Source: JABSSA01 sp039975755
GTDB lineage: Bacteria > Pseudomonadota > Alphaproteobacteria > Rhodobacterales > Rhodobacteraceae
Direction of reading: 5' to 3'
Assembly (NCBI GenBank): GCA_039975755.1
Contig: JBDWGM010000135.1
Location: 1 to 12,670, forward strand
DNA length: 12,670 bases
In this document: one piece after another, positions 1 to 5,576 of the stretch
How the letters are laid out: every line of letters begins with the position of its first letter
Position numbering within the stretch: the first letter of the stretch is position 1
Program-made: the position numbers and the translations under genes
Notes under the pieces: model-generated
Databases searched by the model: none
What the model saw: only the letters and a program-made list of their open reading frames with translations
Told to the model about the DNA's origin: nothing

Positions 1-114
1 AAGGCATCATATTGGGAAACGATGGTTGAAGCAGTGCTGGCTGAGGCTGTCAACAGACCCGCCAAAAGGGAAATTTTGAAAAAATGCAATTTAAAGTACT
101 CCACTAAAATCTGA
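1..114 (+). CDS. 3' end of a truncated gene, possibly a glycosyltransferase
   Basis: The first base is in an open frame that runs 37 codons to a TGA at 112-114, so only the C-terminus is in the window. It begins K-A-S-Y-W-E-T-M-V-E-A-V-L and ends in a lysine-rich tail (K-K-C-N-L-K-Y-S-T-K-I). A Tyr-Trp-Glu followed by a hydrophobic helix near the end resembles the C-terminal helix of GT4-type glycosyltransferases, which would suit the neighbourhood, but the fragment is too short to decide. An AT-rich spacer follows, so the next gene probably has its own promoter. The frame is well supported; the product is a guess. Confidence 0.45.
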   Translation, partial: KASYWETMVEAVLAEAVNRPAKREILKKCNLKYSTKI

Positions 115-207
115 AACATAAATGACATGTTTATTAGTTCGAAAAAACCAAAAATTTAATAATATATTAACAATTTATGCGAGCGATCTGTCAAGACTTC
201 AGCGCAT
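115..207 (+). promoter_or_regulatory. AT-rich spacer, candidate promoter for the rhomboid gene
   Basis: The bases between the preceding stop and the rhomboid gene are strikingly AT-rich, especially 131-180. A weak sigma-70-like pair can be drawn: TTCGAA at 138-143 and TAATAT at 160-165 with a 16-base spacer. No operator-like dyad or clear Shine-Dalgarno sequence stands out. The placement is plausible, but the match is poor and rests on inspection only. Confidence 0.25.
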
Positions 208-909
208 TTGAACAGGTTCAGCCTCTTGCTATTCAGCCCATCGCAACGGCATTATCATCTCATGGTGCAACCCGATCTTTCTTCCAAAAAACCCGTGCAA
301 GGTCGATGGCTTCTAATTTTGACGATTGCAGCCTGCGTTGGGGTCGAGGGGTCATTGCAACTGGCAAACCATCTGGAATTGTCGCCTCGGTTACGTGCCA
401 CATTCTATGAGTACGGCGGCTTCTGGGTTGGTCTGTTGCATCATTGGCAGCCCAATTATACAGCCCAGCCCTATGCGATGTTTCTCAGCTACGGTTTCCT
501 GCACAGTGGACCCGTCCATTTGGTGGTCAATATGATCACGTTATGGTCTCTCGGATACGCCGTGTTAGCCCGGGTGGGGGTCGCGGGGTTTTCACTGCTT
601 TATCTTGGCACAATGATTGGTGGCGCGGCAGGATACGCATTGCTGGCCAGCGGACCCAGCCTGATGGTGGGGGCCTCAGGGGCCCTTTTTGGTCTCGCGG
701 GGGGGCTGCTTGCATGGGATTTTATAGACCGGCGCGCCGACAGGGACAGCCTTCGCCCGGTTCTCGCAACATTGGCAATTCTGGTTGGACTAAACGTCGT
801 GTTATGGTGGGTTCTCGCGGGGCAACTGGCTTGGCAGACGCACCTTGGCGGTCTTGTTGCGGGCGGCATCTTAGCACCATTAATTGACCGGCATCCACGC
901 ATGCTTTGA
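208..909 (+). CDS. Rhomboid-family intramembrane serine protease
   Basis: Rhomboids cut transmembrane helices of substrate proteins inside the membrane with a Ser-His dyad. Numbering from the TTG at 208, the protein shows the family hallmarks in order: H99 and the HxxxN element (H104, N108) in the second membrane helix, the catalytic G-A-S-G with S157, and the catalytic H212 in T-H-L-G-G. About six membrane segments can be drawn (roughly 34-50, 100-121, 127-148, 154-172, 184-204, 208-226), as in the minimal bacterial form, and 233 residues is normal. The start is uncertain: TTG 208 and ATG 262 (protein beginning MVQPDLSS, 215 residues) both lack a strong ribosome-binding site. ATG 262 is my preference because the added 18 residues carry no recognisable feature. 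The substrate is unknown; the gene simply sits in an EPS locus, with the GT4 gene 75 bases (to the ATG) downstream. Confidence 0.9.
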   Translation: MNRFSLLLFSPSQRHYHLMVQPDLSSKKPVQGRWLLILTIAACVGVEGSLQLANHLELSPRLRATFYEYGGFWVGLLHHWQPNYTAQPYAMFLSYGFLHSGPVHLVVNMITLWSLGYAVLARVGVAGFSLLYLGTMIGGAAGYALLASGPSLMVGASGALFGLAGGLLAWDFIDRRADRDSLRPVLATLAILVGLNVVLWWVLAGQLAWQTHLGGLVAGGILAPLIDRHPRML

Positions 910-924
910 TACTACGGGAGAGAG

Positions 925-981
925 ATGTGTATTTCTTCTTCTGCCTTTTTGACGATCATGTTATCCGCGCACCGACGCTGA
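925..981 (+). other. Candidate 18-codon leader ORF upstream of the GT4 gene
   Basis: Between the rhomboid stop and the GT4 start lies ATG (925) to TGA (979-981), encoding a short hydrophobic peptide M-C-I-S-S-S-A-F-L-T-I-M-L-S-A-H-R-R. A purine-rich GGGAGAGAG (916-924) directly precedes the ATG and is the best Shine-Dalgarno-like stretch in this gap. The ORF is in the same frame as the GT4 gene, with only AGA between its TGA and the ATG at 985. It could be a translated leader that couples or attenuates GT4 translation, a small protein, or chance. Confidence 0.2.
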
Positions 982-986
982 AGAAT

Positions 987-990
987 GGAG
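987..990 (+). promoter_or_regulatory. Shine-Dalgarno GGAG favouring the GTG start at 997
   Basis: GGAG at 987-990 lies six bases before GTG 997. The in-frame ATG at 985 would overlap this motif and has only a weak GAAGA before it. The spacing therefore favours GTG 997 as the true start of the GT4 gene. Confidence 0.5.
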
Positions 991-996
991 ACCCTC

Positions 997-2298
997 GTGA
1001 CACATGACCAGACACATCATGATCCGATATCCCGCCCCCGAATTCTGCTAATTGCCGAAGCCGCAAACCCCGAATGGGTAAGCGTTCCGTTGGTTGGCTG
1101 GTCGTTGGCACATGCCTTGCGCGAGGTGGCGGATGTGCATCTGGTGACTCAAATCCGCAACAAAGAGGCGATTTTGCGGGCCGGTTACACCGAAGGCACA
1201 GATTTTACGGCAATAGATTCAGAAGCCATCTCCAAACCCATGCATAAACTGGCTCAGGTACTGCGCATGGGCAGCGGCAAAGGTTGGACAATGAACACAG
1301 CCATTGCGGTCCTTAGTTACCCCTATTTCGAGCGTCTGGTGTGGCAACGTTTTGGCTCGGATATCAAAGCTGGTCACTATGATATCGTACATCGTGTCAC
1401 ACCGCTGACCCCTACAACAGTTTCACCGATCGCCGCGAAATGCGCCGCAGCTGGGGTGCCGTTTATGGTCGGCCCTCTCAACGGCGGCGTCCCTTGGCCA
1501 AAAGGGTTTGACACAGAGCGACGACGCGAACGGGAATGGTTGTCCTACGTACGCGATGCCTACAAATTGATGCCCGGTCGGTCGCGAATGTTGAAATCGA
1601 CGGCGGCCTTTCTGGCCGGTTCACGTCATACTGCGAGCGAAATCCCAGAAGACCTTCAGGATAGGGTCTATTATTGCCCAGAAAATGCGATCGACACTAC
1701 GCGGTTCTCTCGCATCGCCGAACAGCGCACAGAAGGCCCGTTGCGGGCGGTCTTTATTGGGCGGCTTGTGCCGTACAAGGGGCTCGATATGGGGATCGAA
1801 GCTGCGCGACCACATCTGGAAAGCGGCGCAATGCGGCTTGACGTTATCGGCGACGGCCCAATGCGCGGCGCGCTAGAGGCTATGGTTCAGGACGCCGGCT
1901 TAGGAGATGCGGTCACCTTCCACGGGCAGATGGCGCATGAGACCGTTCAGGACATTGCAGTACAGTCCAACATCCTGCTTTTCCCCTCCATTCGCGAGTT
2001 CGGCGGGGGTGTTGTCTTGGAAGCAATGTCGCTGGGCGTGGTTCCAGTGATTGTAGATTACGCGGGACCCGGAGAGCTCGTCACACCAGAGACCGGTTTT
2101 GCCGTCCCAATTGGTTCTCGAGACGAAATTATCGTCGCCCTGCGCCACGCCCTGGATGGTATTCTAGAGAACCGCGATACCCTGCCCTCGATGGCAAAGC
2201 ACGCCCAAACACGGGTGTTTGACGATTTCACATGGCCCGCAAAAGCGCGCAAAATCGTCGAGATTTACACCAAAGTTCTAGCAAATCGTAGCACGTGA
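997..2298 (+). CDS. GT4 (GT-B fold) glycosyltransferase
   Basis: The product is a retaining glycosyltransferase expected to add a sugar from a nucleotide donor to a growing lipid-linked EPS repeat. Residue numbers count from the alternative ATG at 985 (437 aa); the preferred GTG 997 gives 433. The N-terminal Rossmann domain starts at about residue 18 (P-R-I-L-L-I-A-E-A) and includes G-P-L-N-G-G-V-P at 163-170. The C-terminal donor-binding domain starts at about 250 with F-I-G-R-L-V-P-Y-K-G (R260, K265), then G-D-G-P-M-R at 289-294, and the GT4 EX7E motif E338 to E346 inside S-I-R-E-F-G-G-G-V-V-L-E-A-M. The protein has no membrane segment and is probably cytosolic or peripheral. It lies 75 to 87 bases after the rhomboid gene, and a 308-base gap follows. 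The donor and acceptor cannot be told from sequence. The gene is complete and shows no lesions. Confidence 0.93.
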   Translation: MTHDQTHHDPISRPRILLIAEAANPEWVSVPLVGWSLAHALREVADVHLVTQIRNKEAILRAGYTEGTDFTAIDSEAISKPMHKLAQVLRMGSGKGWTMNTAIAVLSYPYFERLVWQRFGSDIKAGHYDIVHRVTPLTPTTVSPIAAKCAAAGVPFMVGPLNGGVPWPKGFDTERRREREWLSYVRDAYKLMPGRSRMLKSTAAFLAGSRHTASEIPEDLQDRVYYCPENAIDTTRFSRIAEQRTEGPLRAVFIGRLVPYKGLDMGIEAARPHLESGAMRLDVIGDGPMRGALEAMVQDAGLGDAVTFHGQMAHETVQDIAVQSNILLFPSIREFGGGVVLEAMSLGVVPVIVDYAGPGELVTPETGFAVPIGSRDEIIVALRHALDGILENRDTLPSMAKHAQTRVFDDFTWPAKARKIVEIYTKVLANRST

Positions 2299-2606
2299 AT
2301 ATCAGGCAAAATCAGATCAGATCGAATAAAGGCAGTGCCTCATGCGGCCAGGCCATCATTTTCTGGCCAGCGTTCAACACTGCGACCCATGATGCTCACG
2401 TCTGGCCACAACAAAACAGAGCATGTTGCGTCAATATGCGTAACTATTTACCTTGAATATACAAATGCCACCACTCAGTAATGTTTCTGTTCTATTTGGG
2501 TTGCATTTAGTCGGATGAACAGGAATTGCGGACGTATAGAACGGTATTGGCAAGCACCGGACACCGTAAAATGCTAAATTTCATGACGAGAGGTTAGAGT
2601 AGGATC
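2299..2606. other. 308-base non-coding spacer with weak dyads
   Basis: This gap separates the GT4 gene from the Gfo/Idh gene. I see a short dyad AGGCA-g-TGCCT (2330-2340) and a 6-bp inverted repeat GGCCAG (2346-2351) / CTGGCC (2363-2368) with an 11-base loop, 48 bases after the GT4 stop. There is no T-run after it, so it is a poor intrinsic terminator. The right half (about 2440-2600) is more AT-rich and must hold any promoter for the three-gene unit, but no convincing -35/-10 pair stands out. No credible protein was found in it. Confidence 0.5.
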
Positions 2607-3698
2607 GTGCAGAAGATAAAAGTTGGCGTTGTAGGGCTGGGCAAAATGGGCCTCAGCCATTTTTCCATGGTCAACGCGCATCCGGATGTCGACACTATCG
2701 CCTGCGATGGATCGGGGTTTATGGTGGATGTCTTGAGCAAGAACATCGAGACCCCCGTCCACAAAGATTACAACGAGATGCTCGAGAAAGAGGCGCTTGA
2801 CGCGGTTGTGATTGCTACGCCGTCCCGCTTGCATGCGCCTATGGTGCAGGCCGCTCTGGATAAAGGTCTGCATGTATTTTGCGAAAAACCCTTTTGCCTT
2901 GATTGGGCCGACAGCCAGCGTTTAACCGATCTGGCTGCCGAAAAAGGATTGGTTGCACAGGTTGGCTATCACTATCGTTATGTGGGCGCTTTTGCCGAGA
3001 TGAGACGCCTGATCGAAGCAGGGGCCATCGGACGGATCACCCATGTTCTGGCCGAAGCTTACGGGCCTGTGGTGCTGCGTCCAAAACGCGCGACGTGGCG
3101 CACGGACAAAGCCGAAGGCGGGGGCTGCCTGTATGATTACGCCGCCCATCCGCTGAACCTCTTGAACTGGTTCTTTGGGGCACCAGATCAGGTGATCGGC
3201 TCACATCTGGGTCAGGTTTTCTCTGAGGGAACAGACGACGAAGTCTTCTCTACCCTGCGCTGGAACGATGGGCCGACCGCACAGCTGTCCGTCAACTGGT
3301 CGGATGAGAGCCACCGCAAGATGTCCACCAAAATCAGCCTCATTGGTACCAATGGTCGCCTTTATGCGGACCGGCAGGAATGCCAGGGCTATCTGCGCAA
3401 ACCCGTTGAGGGCCTTGCTGGTTACGACGAAGGCTGGACCGTAAAATACACCACCGAGTTGACAGAAGATCGCTGGTTCTATCTGCGGGGTGAAGAATAT
3501 TCTGGCCAGCTTGACGATTTCATCGGCGCGGTCCGCGATGGCAAATCCACGGCCGCCCAGAATGGTTTTGCCAGCGCGACCGAGACGGACAAGACCATGG
3601 CAATGATCATCGAAAACGCAGAAACCGGACAGCCTGTCGGCGAGGCGCGTGCCGCAGCCCCGCAAGCTGCCAAAAAACGCGGCTGGTTTGGGCGCTGA
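2607..3698 (+). CDS. Gfo/Idh/MocA-family NAD(P)-dependent oxidoreductase
   Basis: Members of this family oxidise or reduce a hydroxyl/keto group on sugars, inositols or nucleotide sugars using NAD(P). The 363-residue protein opens with a Rossmann motif G10-L-G12-K-M-G15 after strand K-I-K-V-G-V-V. It carries the family's E93-K94-P95 (K94 the expected catalytic lysine, in H-V-F-C-E-K-P-F) and the second-domain signature G-G-G-C-L-Y-D177-Y-A-A-H181, whose Asp and His normally complete the active site. The start is GTG 2607: the Rossmann strand begins three residues in, so no later start is possible. A nearby AGGA (2601-2604) is oddly close. The C-terminal ~20 residues (A-A-A-P-Q-A-A-K-K-R-G-W-F-G-R) form a low-complexity basic tail outside the fold. 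The next gene begins 10 bases after the stop, so the two are surely co-transcribed. Substrate unknown; a nucleotide sugar is likely from context. Confidence 0.93.
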   Translation: MQKIKVGVVGLGKMGLSHFSMVNAHPDVDTIACDGSGFMVDVLSKNIETPVHKDYNEMLEKEALDAVVIATPSRLHAPMVQAALDKGLHVFCEKPFCLDWADSQRLTDLAAEKGLVAQVGYHYRYVGAFAEMRRLIEAGAIGRITHVLAEAYGPVVLRPKRATWRTDKAEGGGCLYDYAAHPLNLLNWFFGAPDQVIGSHLGQVFSEGTDDEVFSTLRWNDGPTAQLSVNWSDESHRKMSTKISLIGTNGRLYADRQECQGYLRKPVEGLAGYDEGWTVKYTTELTEDRWFYLRGEEYSGQLDDFIGAVRDGKSTAAQNGFASATETDKTMAMIIENAETGQPVGEARAAAPQAAKKRGWFGR

Positions 3699-3702
3699 GG
3701 AG
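3698..3702 (+). promoter_or_regulatory. Strong Shine-Dalgarno AGGAG fixing the start at 3709
   Basis: AGGAG overlaps the last base of the preceding stop codon and sits six bases before ATG 3709. It settles the start of the next gene against an in-frame ATG at 3649, which lies inside the preceding gene. Confidence 0.75.
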
Positions 3703-3708
3703 AGAGAC

Positions 3709-4578
3709 ATGGACAAGCTTCTATTCGGTGATAACCAATTTTTCGGCATCAACCACATGTCTGAGGAGAAAGCCCGCGCGCAGGCCATGCGGTTTCAGCG
3801 CAGTGACGCCATTATGGATGTGCTCGACGTGGCCTATGATGCGGGCATCAACACCTTTATGTGCACCACGCACGACCGCATCGCGGAAATCGCCCGGCGC
3901 GTGCAGGCAGATCCTGCGCGCTATCCCGATTTCCAGTTTTACCCCTGCATGCCTTATGCACATAAGTACGCCAATGCGGTGACCGAGCATGGCATGGTGG
4001 GAGCGCTGCGCGACTTCATGCCGTCTGACGGATTGTTGGCAACCGCACTGACCGGCACCAAGGCACTGGCAACCAAAGAAGTAGACGGGATCGCCAAAGT
4101 CCTCATCGACATGGAAATGAAGATGTTCGAAGGTGCCAAAACACCCGTTGTCTTTATCCAGAACGTTTTTACCGATCTGCTGTTGGGCATGGGCTTCACC
4201 CGCGCCTTCAAAATTTTTGACGATCATATCCGTGAAAAACACGGTGCAGAGCCTGCTTATATTACCATGAACATGCCCGCACTTTTGGAAGCTCTGGAAA
4301 AAGAAGGTATCGAACGGCCGATTATCTGTTCTAATATCAACAAACTCGGGTTTCGGATGTCAGGCGGGTTTGACGCCTATCTTGATGCACTGAAATCAGG
4401 TCGGGTACGGGCTGTCGCAATGTCGGTTTATGCCTCTGGGGCGATCCCGGCGGATGAAGCGATCCACTGGATATCAGAGCTGCCTGGCGTTGAATCAATT
4501 GTGTTTGGCGCGTCTTCAGCGGGGAATATCCACGGCACAAAAGCTCTGGTAGACAAATACATGGGGGTATCCGCGTGA
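3709..4578 (+). CDS. Conserved-looking protein of unknown function, probable TIM-barrel (aldo/keto reductase-like)
   Basis: I do not recognise this 289-residue protein as a named enzyme. It begins M-D-K-L-L-F-G-D-N-Q-F-F-G, has no signal peptide or membrane segment, and alternates hydrophobic strands and helices as a beta/alpha barrel would. Two stretches recall aldo/keto reductases: V-A-Y-D-A-G-I-N-T-F at 41-50 (compare the family's x-G-I-N-x-x-D-T-A) and S-I-V-F-G-A-S-S-A-G-N-I at 263-274 near the C-terminus (compare the cofactor-binding G-A-S-S). The family's catalytic Asp and Tyr are not where expected: residues 49-56 read T-F-M-C-T-T-H-D. It is therefore either a divergent barrel with another chemistry or a non-redox member. 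Tight linkage (10 bases after the dehydrogenase, overlapping the GT26 gene) argues for a step in making or attaching the same sugar. The fold assignment is tentative; the gene is well supported. Confidence 0.85.
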   Translation: MDKLLFGDNQFFGINHMSEEKARAQAMRFQRSDAIMDVLDVAYDAGINTFMCTTHDRIAEIARRVQADPARYPDFQFYPCMPYAHKYANAVTEHGMVGALRDFMPSDGLLATALTGTKALATKEVDGIAKVLIDMEMKMFEGAKTPVVFIQNVFTDLLLGMGFTRAFKIFDDHIREKHGAEPAYITMNMPALLEALEKEGIERPIICSNINKLGFRMSGGFDAYLDALKSGRVRAVAMSVYASGAIPADEAIHWISELPGVESIVFGASSAGNIHGTKALVDKYMGVSA

Positions 4579-5372
4579 TGGCCGATGGCAGCAATGTTGA
4601 GGTCCCCAAAGGCCTTAGTGATATGAAACGCATGCAGATGCTCAACGCTTGGGTGCATGACGTCTCGATGGACGATATCGTGGAGAACTTCCGCGAGGGC
4701 GTGATGCTCACGTTACATGTGGACATGATCATGAAGCTGCAATCGGATCAGGAATTCTATGATCTGCTAGAGCAGTTTGATGTCATCACCTGTGACAGCC
4801 AGATCATGTATTTTGCCACCCATTGGCTGGGTTCACCCGTGCAGGAACGGGTCTCGGGGAGTGATTATTTCCCGAAATTCTATATGCGCTATGCCAATGA
4901 CCCCTCCATGACCGTGTTTCTGAGTGGTGGCAAACCGGGTGTCGCCGAAAAGGCGGCAGAGAACATCAATGCCAAGGTCGGCCGCGAATTCATTGTGGGC
5001 ACCGACAGCCCTGCCTTTGATTTCGACAGCAACCCTGCAGAAATCGACCGCATGATCGCAGCCATCAACGACAGCGGGGCCACTGTCTGTCTGGTCGGGC
5101 TTGCCGGTGGACGCCAAGAAAAGTTCATCATGAAATACAAAGATCGGATGCCCGGCGTCAAACTCTGGCTGCCGCTCGGCGGGACAATCGATTACGAATC
5201 CGGCGGGTTCGAGCGGCCACCTGTCTGGATCACTGAATGGGGTTTTGAATGGCTCTACCGGCTTGTCAAAGAGCCGCGCGCACGCTTTCACCGCTATGTG
5301 GTCCACGAGCCACCTTTCCTCTGGGCTGTGCTCAAACAAAAGCTCGGGTTCTATAAAAACCCTCTGGGCTAA
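4575..5372 (+). CDS. WecG/TagA/CpsF (GT26) family glycosyltransferase, divergent
   Basis: GT26 enzymes add the second sugar onto an undecaprenyl-diphosphate-linked sugar at the inner membrane face. This 265-residue protein shows the family core: D74 in T-C-D-S-Q-I, matching the catalytic Asp position; E91-R-V-S-G-S-D97, matching E-R-V-x-G-x-D; G-G-K-P-G-V-A-E at 118-125; Q181-E182; and W-G-F-E-W-L-Y-R-L-V-K-E-P at 222-234. A basic, aromatic tail after about 235 may dock on the membrane, as in TagA. Variations stand out: T-L-H-V-D (46-50) where relatives usually have Asn after the Thr region, G-L-A-G-G-R-Q-E for the usual G-L-G-x-P-K-Q-E, and L-G-G-T-I-D-Y for G-V-G-A-x-F-D. Start: GTG 4575 overlaps the previous stop by four bases, and ATG 4578 is one codon later. 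GGGGG at 4563-4567 fits GTG better (7 bases). Translational coupling to the preceding gene is likely. Confidence 0.9.
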   Translation: MMADGSNVEVPKGLSDMKRMQMLNAWVHDVSMDDIVENFREGVMLTLHVDMIMKLQSDQEFYDLLEQFDVITCDSQIMYFATHWLGSPVQERVSGSDYFPKFYMRYANDPSMTVFLSGGKPGVAEKAAENINAKVGREFIVGTDSPAFDFDSNPAEIDRMIAAINDSGATVCLVGLAGGRQEKFIMKYKDRMPGVKLWLPLGGTIDYESGGFERPPVWITEWGFEWLYRLVKEPRARFHRYVVHEPPFLWAVLKQKLGFYKNPLG

Positions 5373-5463
5373 GTGAGGCCACGCGACGCTCTCCACTGAG
5401 ACCGTCAAACAGCCCAGCCGCAGACGTACGGCTTTATGTGAAACCTCAGTTGTTGGCCTCCAC
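5373..5463. repeat. Nested inverted repeats after the GT26 gene
   Basis: Three pairs of complementary arms are nested here: GTGAGGCCA (5373-5381) with TGGCCTC plus AC (5454-5463, one bulged C); ACTGAG (5395-5400) with CTCAGT (5445-5450); and AGCCG (5416-5420) with CGGCT (5429-5433). Read as RNA this gives one long interrupted hairpin with internal loops, starting directly at the GT26 stop. No T-tract follows on either strand, so it is not a classical intrinsic terminator. It could be a structured 3' end between convergent genes. Confidence 0.35.
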
Positions 5464-5483
5464 GTCAATAACAGATCCAAAAT

Positions 5484-5576
5484 TCAGAAATCGGCATAGC
5501 TGACCTTCATGCAGATCCCCGCAAAGGTCTCAAAAGAGACCATATTGCCTGGTGCCGCGTCGCGCACGAATTTCAG
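5484..5576 (-). pseudogene. Coding-like scrap downstream of the MFS stop
   Basis: On the minus strand, in frame with the MFS gene and directly after its TAG, 30 sense codons run to a TGA at 5484-5486. The peptide starts L-K-F-V-R-D-A-A-P-G-N-M and ends C-M-K-V-S-Y-A-D-F. About 21 of the 30 codons end in G or C, like the genuine genes here, and the composition looks protein-like. It does not look like an MFS extension. It may be the 3' end of a gene cut off by arrival of the MFS/SDR segment. I do not recognise the family, and 30 codons can be open by chance. Confidence 0.2.
5526..5541. terminator. Hairpin between convergent genes, possible terminator
   Basis: GGTCTC (5526-5531) and GAGACC (5536-5541) form a perfect 6-bp stem closed by AAAA (TTTT on the minus strand). 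It lies about 36 bases beyond the MFS stop on the minus strand. Only three Ts follow there, and no T-run follows on the plus strand, so it is a weak intrinsic terminator at best. Confidence 0.3.

Noticed and set aside
444..887. 147-codon plus-strand frame inside the rhomboid gene
   Set aside because: It is an out-of-frame shadow of the rhomboid gene, rich in Arg, Gly and Trp, with no motif.
2346..2368. GGCCAG/CTGGCC hairpin as a terminator of the GT4 gene
   Set aside because: The stem is only six pairs and no T-tract follows, so it is mentioned only as spacer content.
3649..3708. N-terminal extension of the barrel protein from ATG 3649
   Set aside because: It would overlap the dehydrogenase gene by 50 bases, while ATG 3709 has an AGGAG six bases upstream.
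3201..3788. 195-codon minus-strand frame
   Set aside because: It is antisense to the Gfo/Idh gene, whose catalytic motifs are intact; no family features are visible in the antisense product.
3721..4242. 173-codon open frame on the minus strand
   Set aside because: It is fully antisense to the barrel-protein gene, which has a strong ribosome-binding site and tight spacing. The antisense product is rich in His, Gly and Cys without domain features.
4833..5480. 215-codon open frame on the minus strand
   Set aside because: It lies antisense to the GT26 gene, has no recognisable motif, and its sequence is what the reverse complement of GC-rich codons gives.
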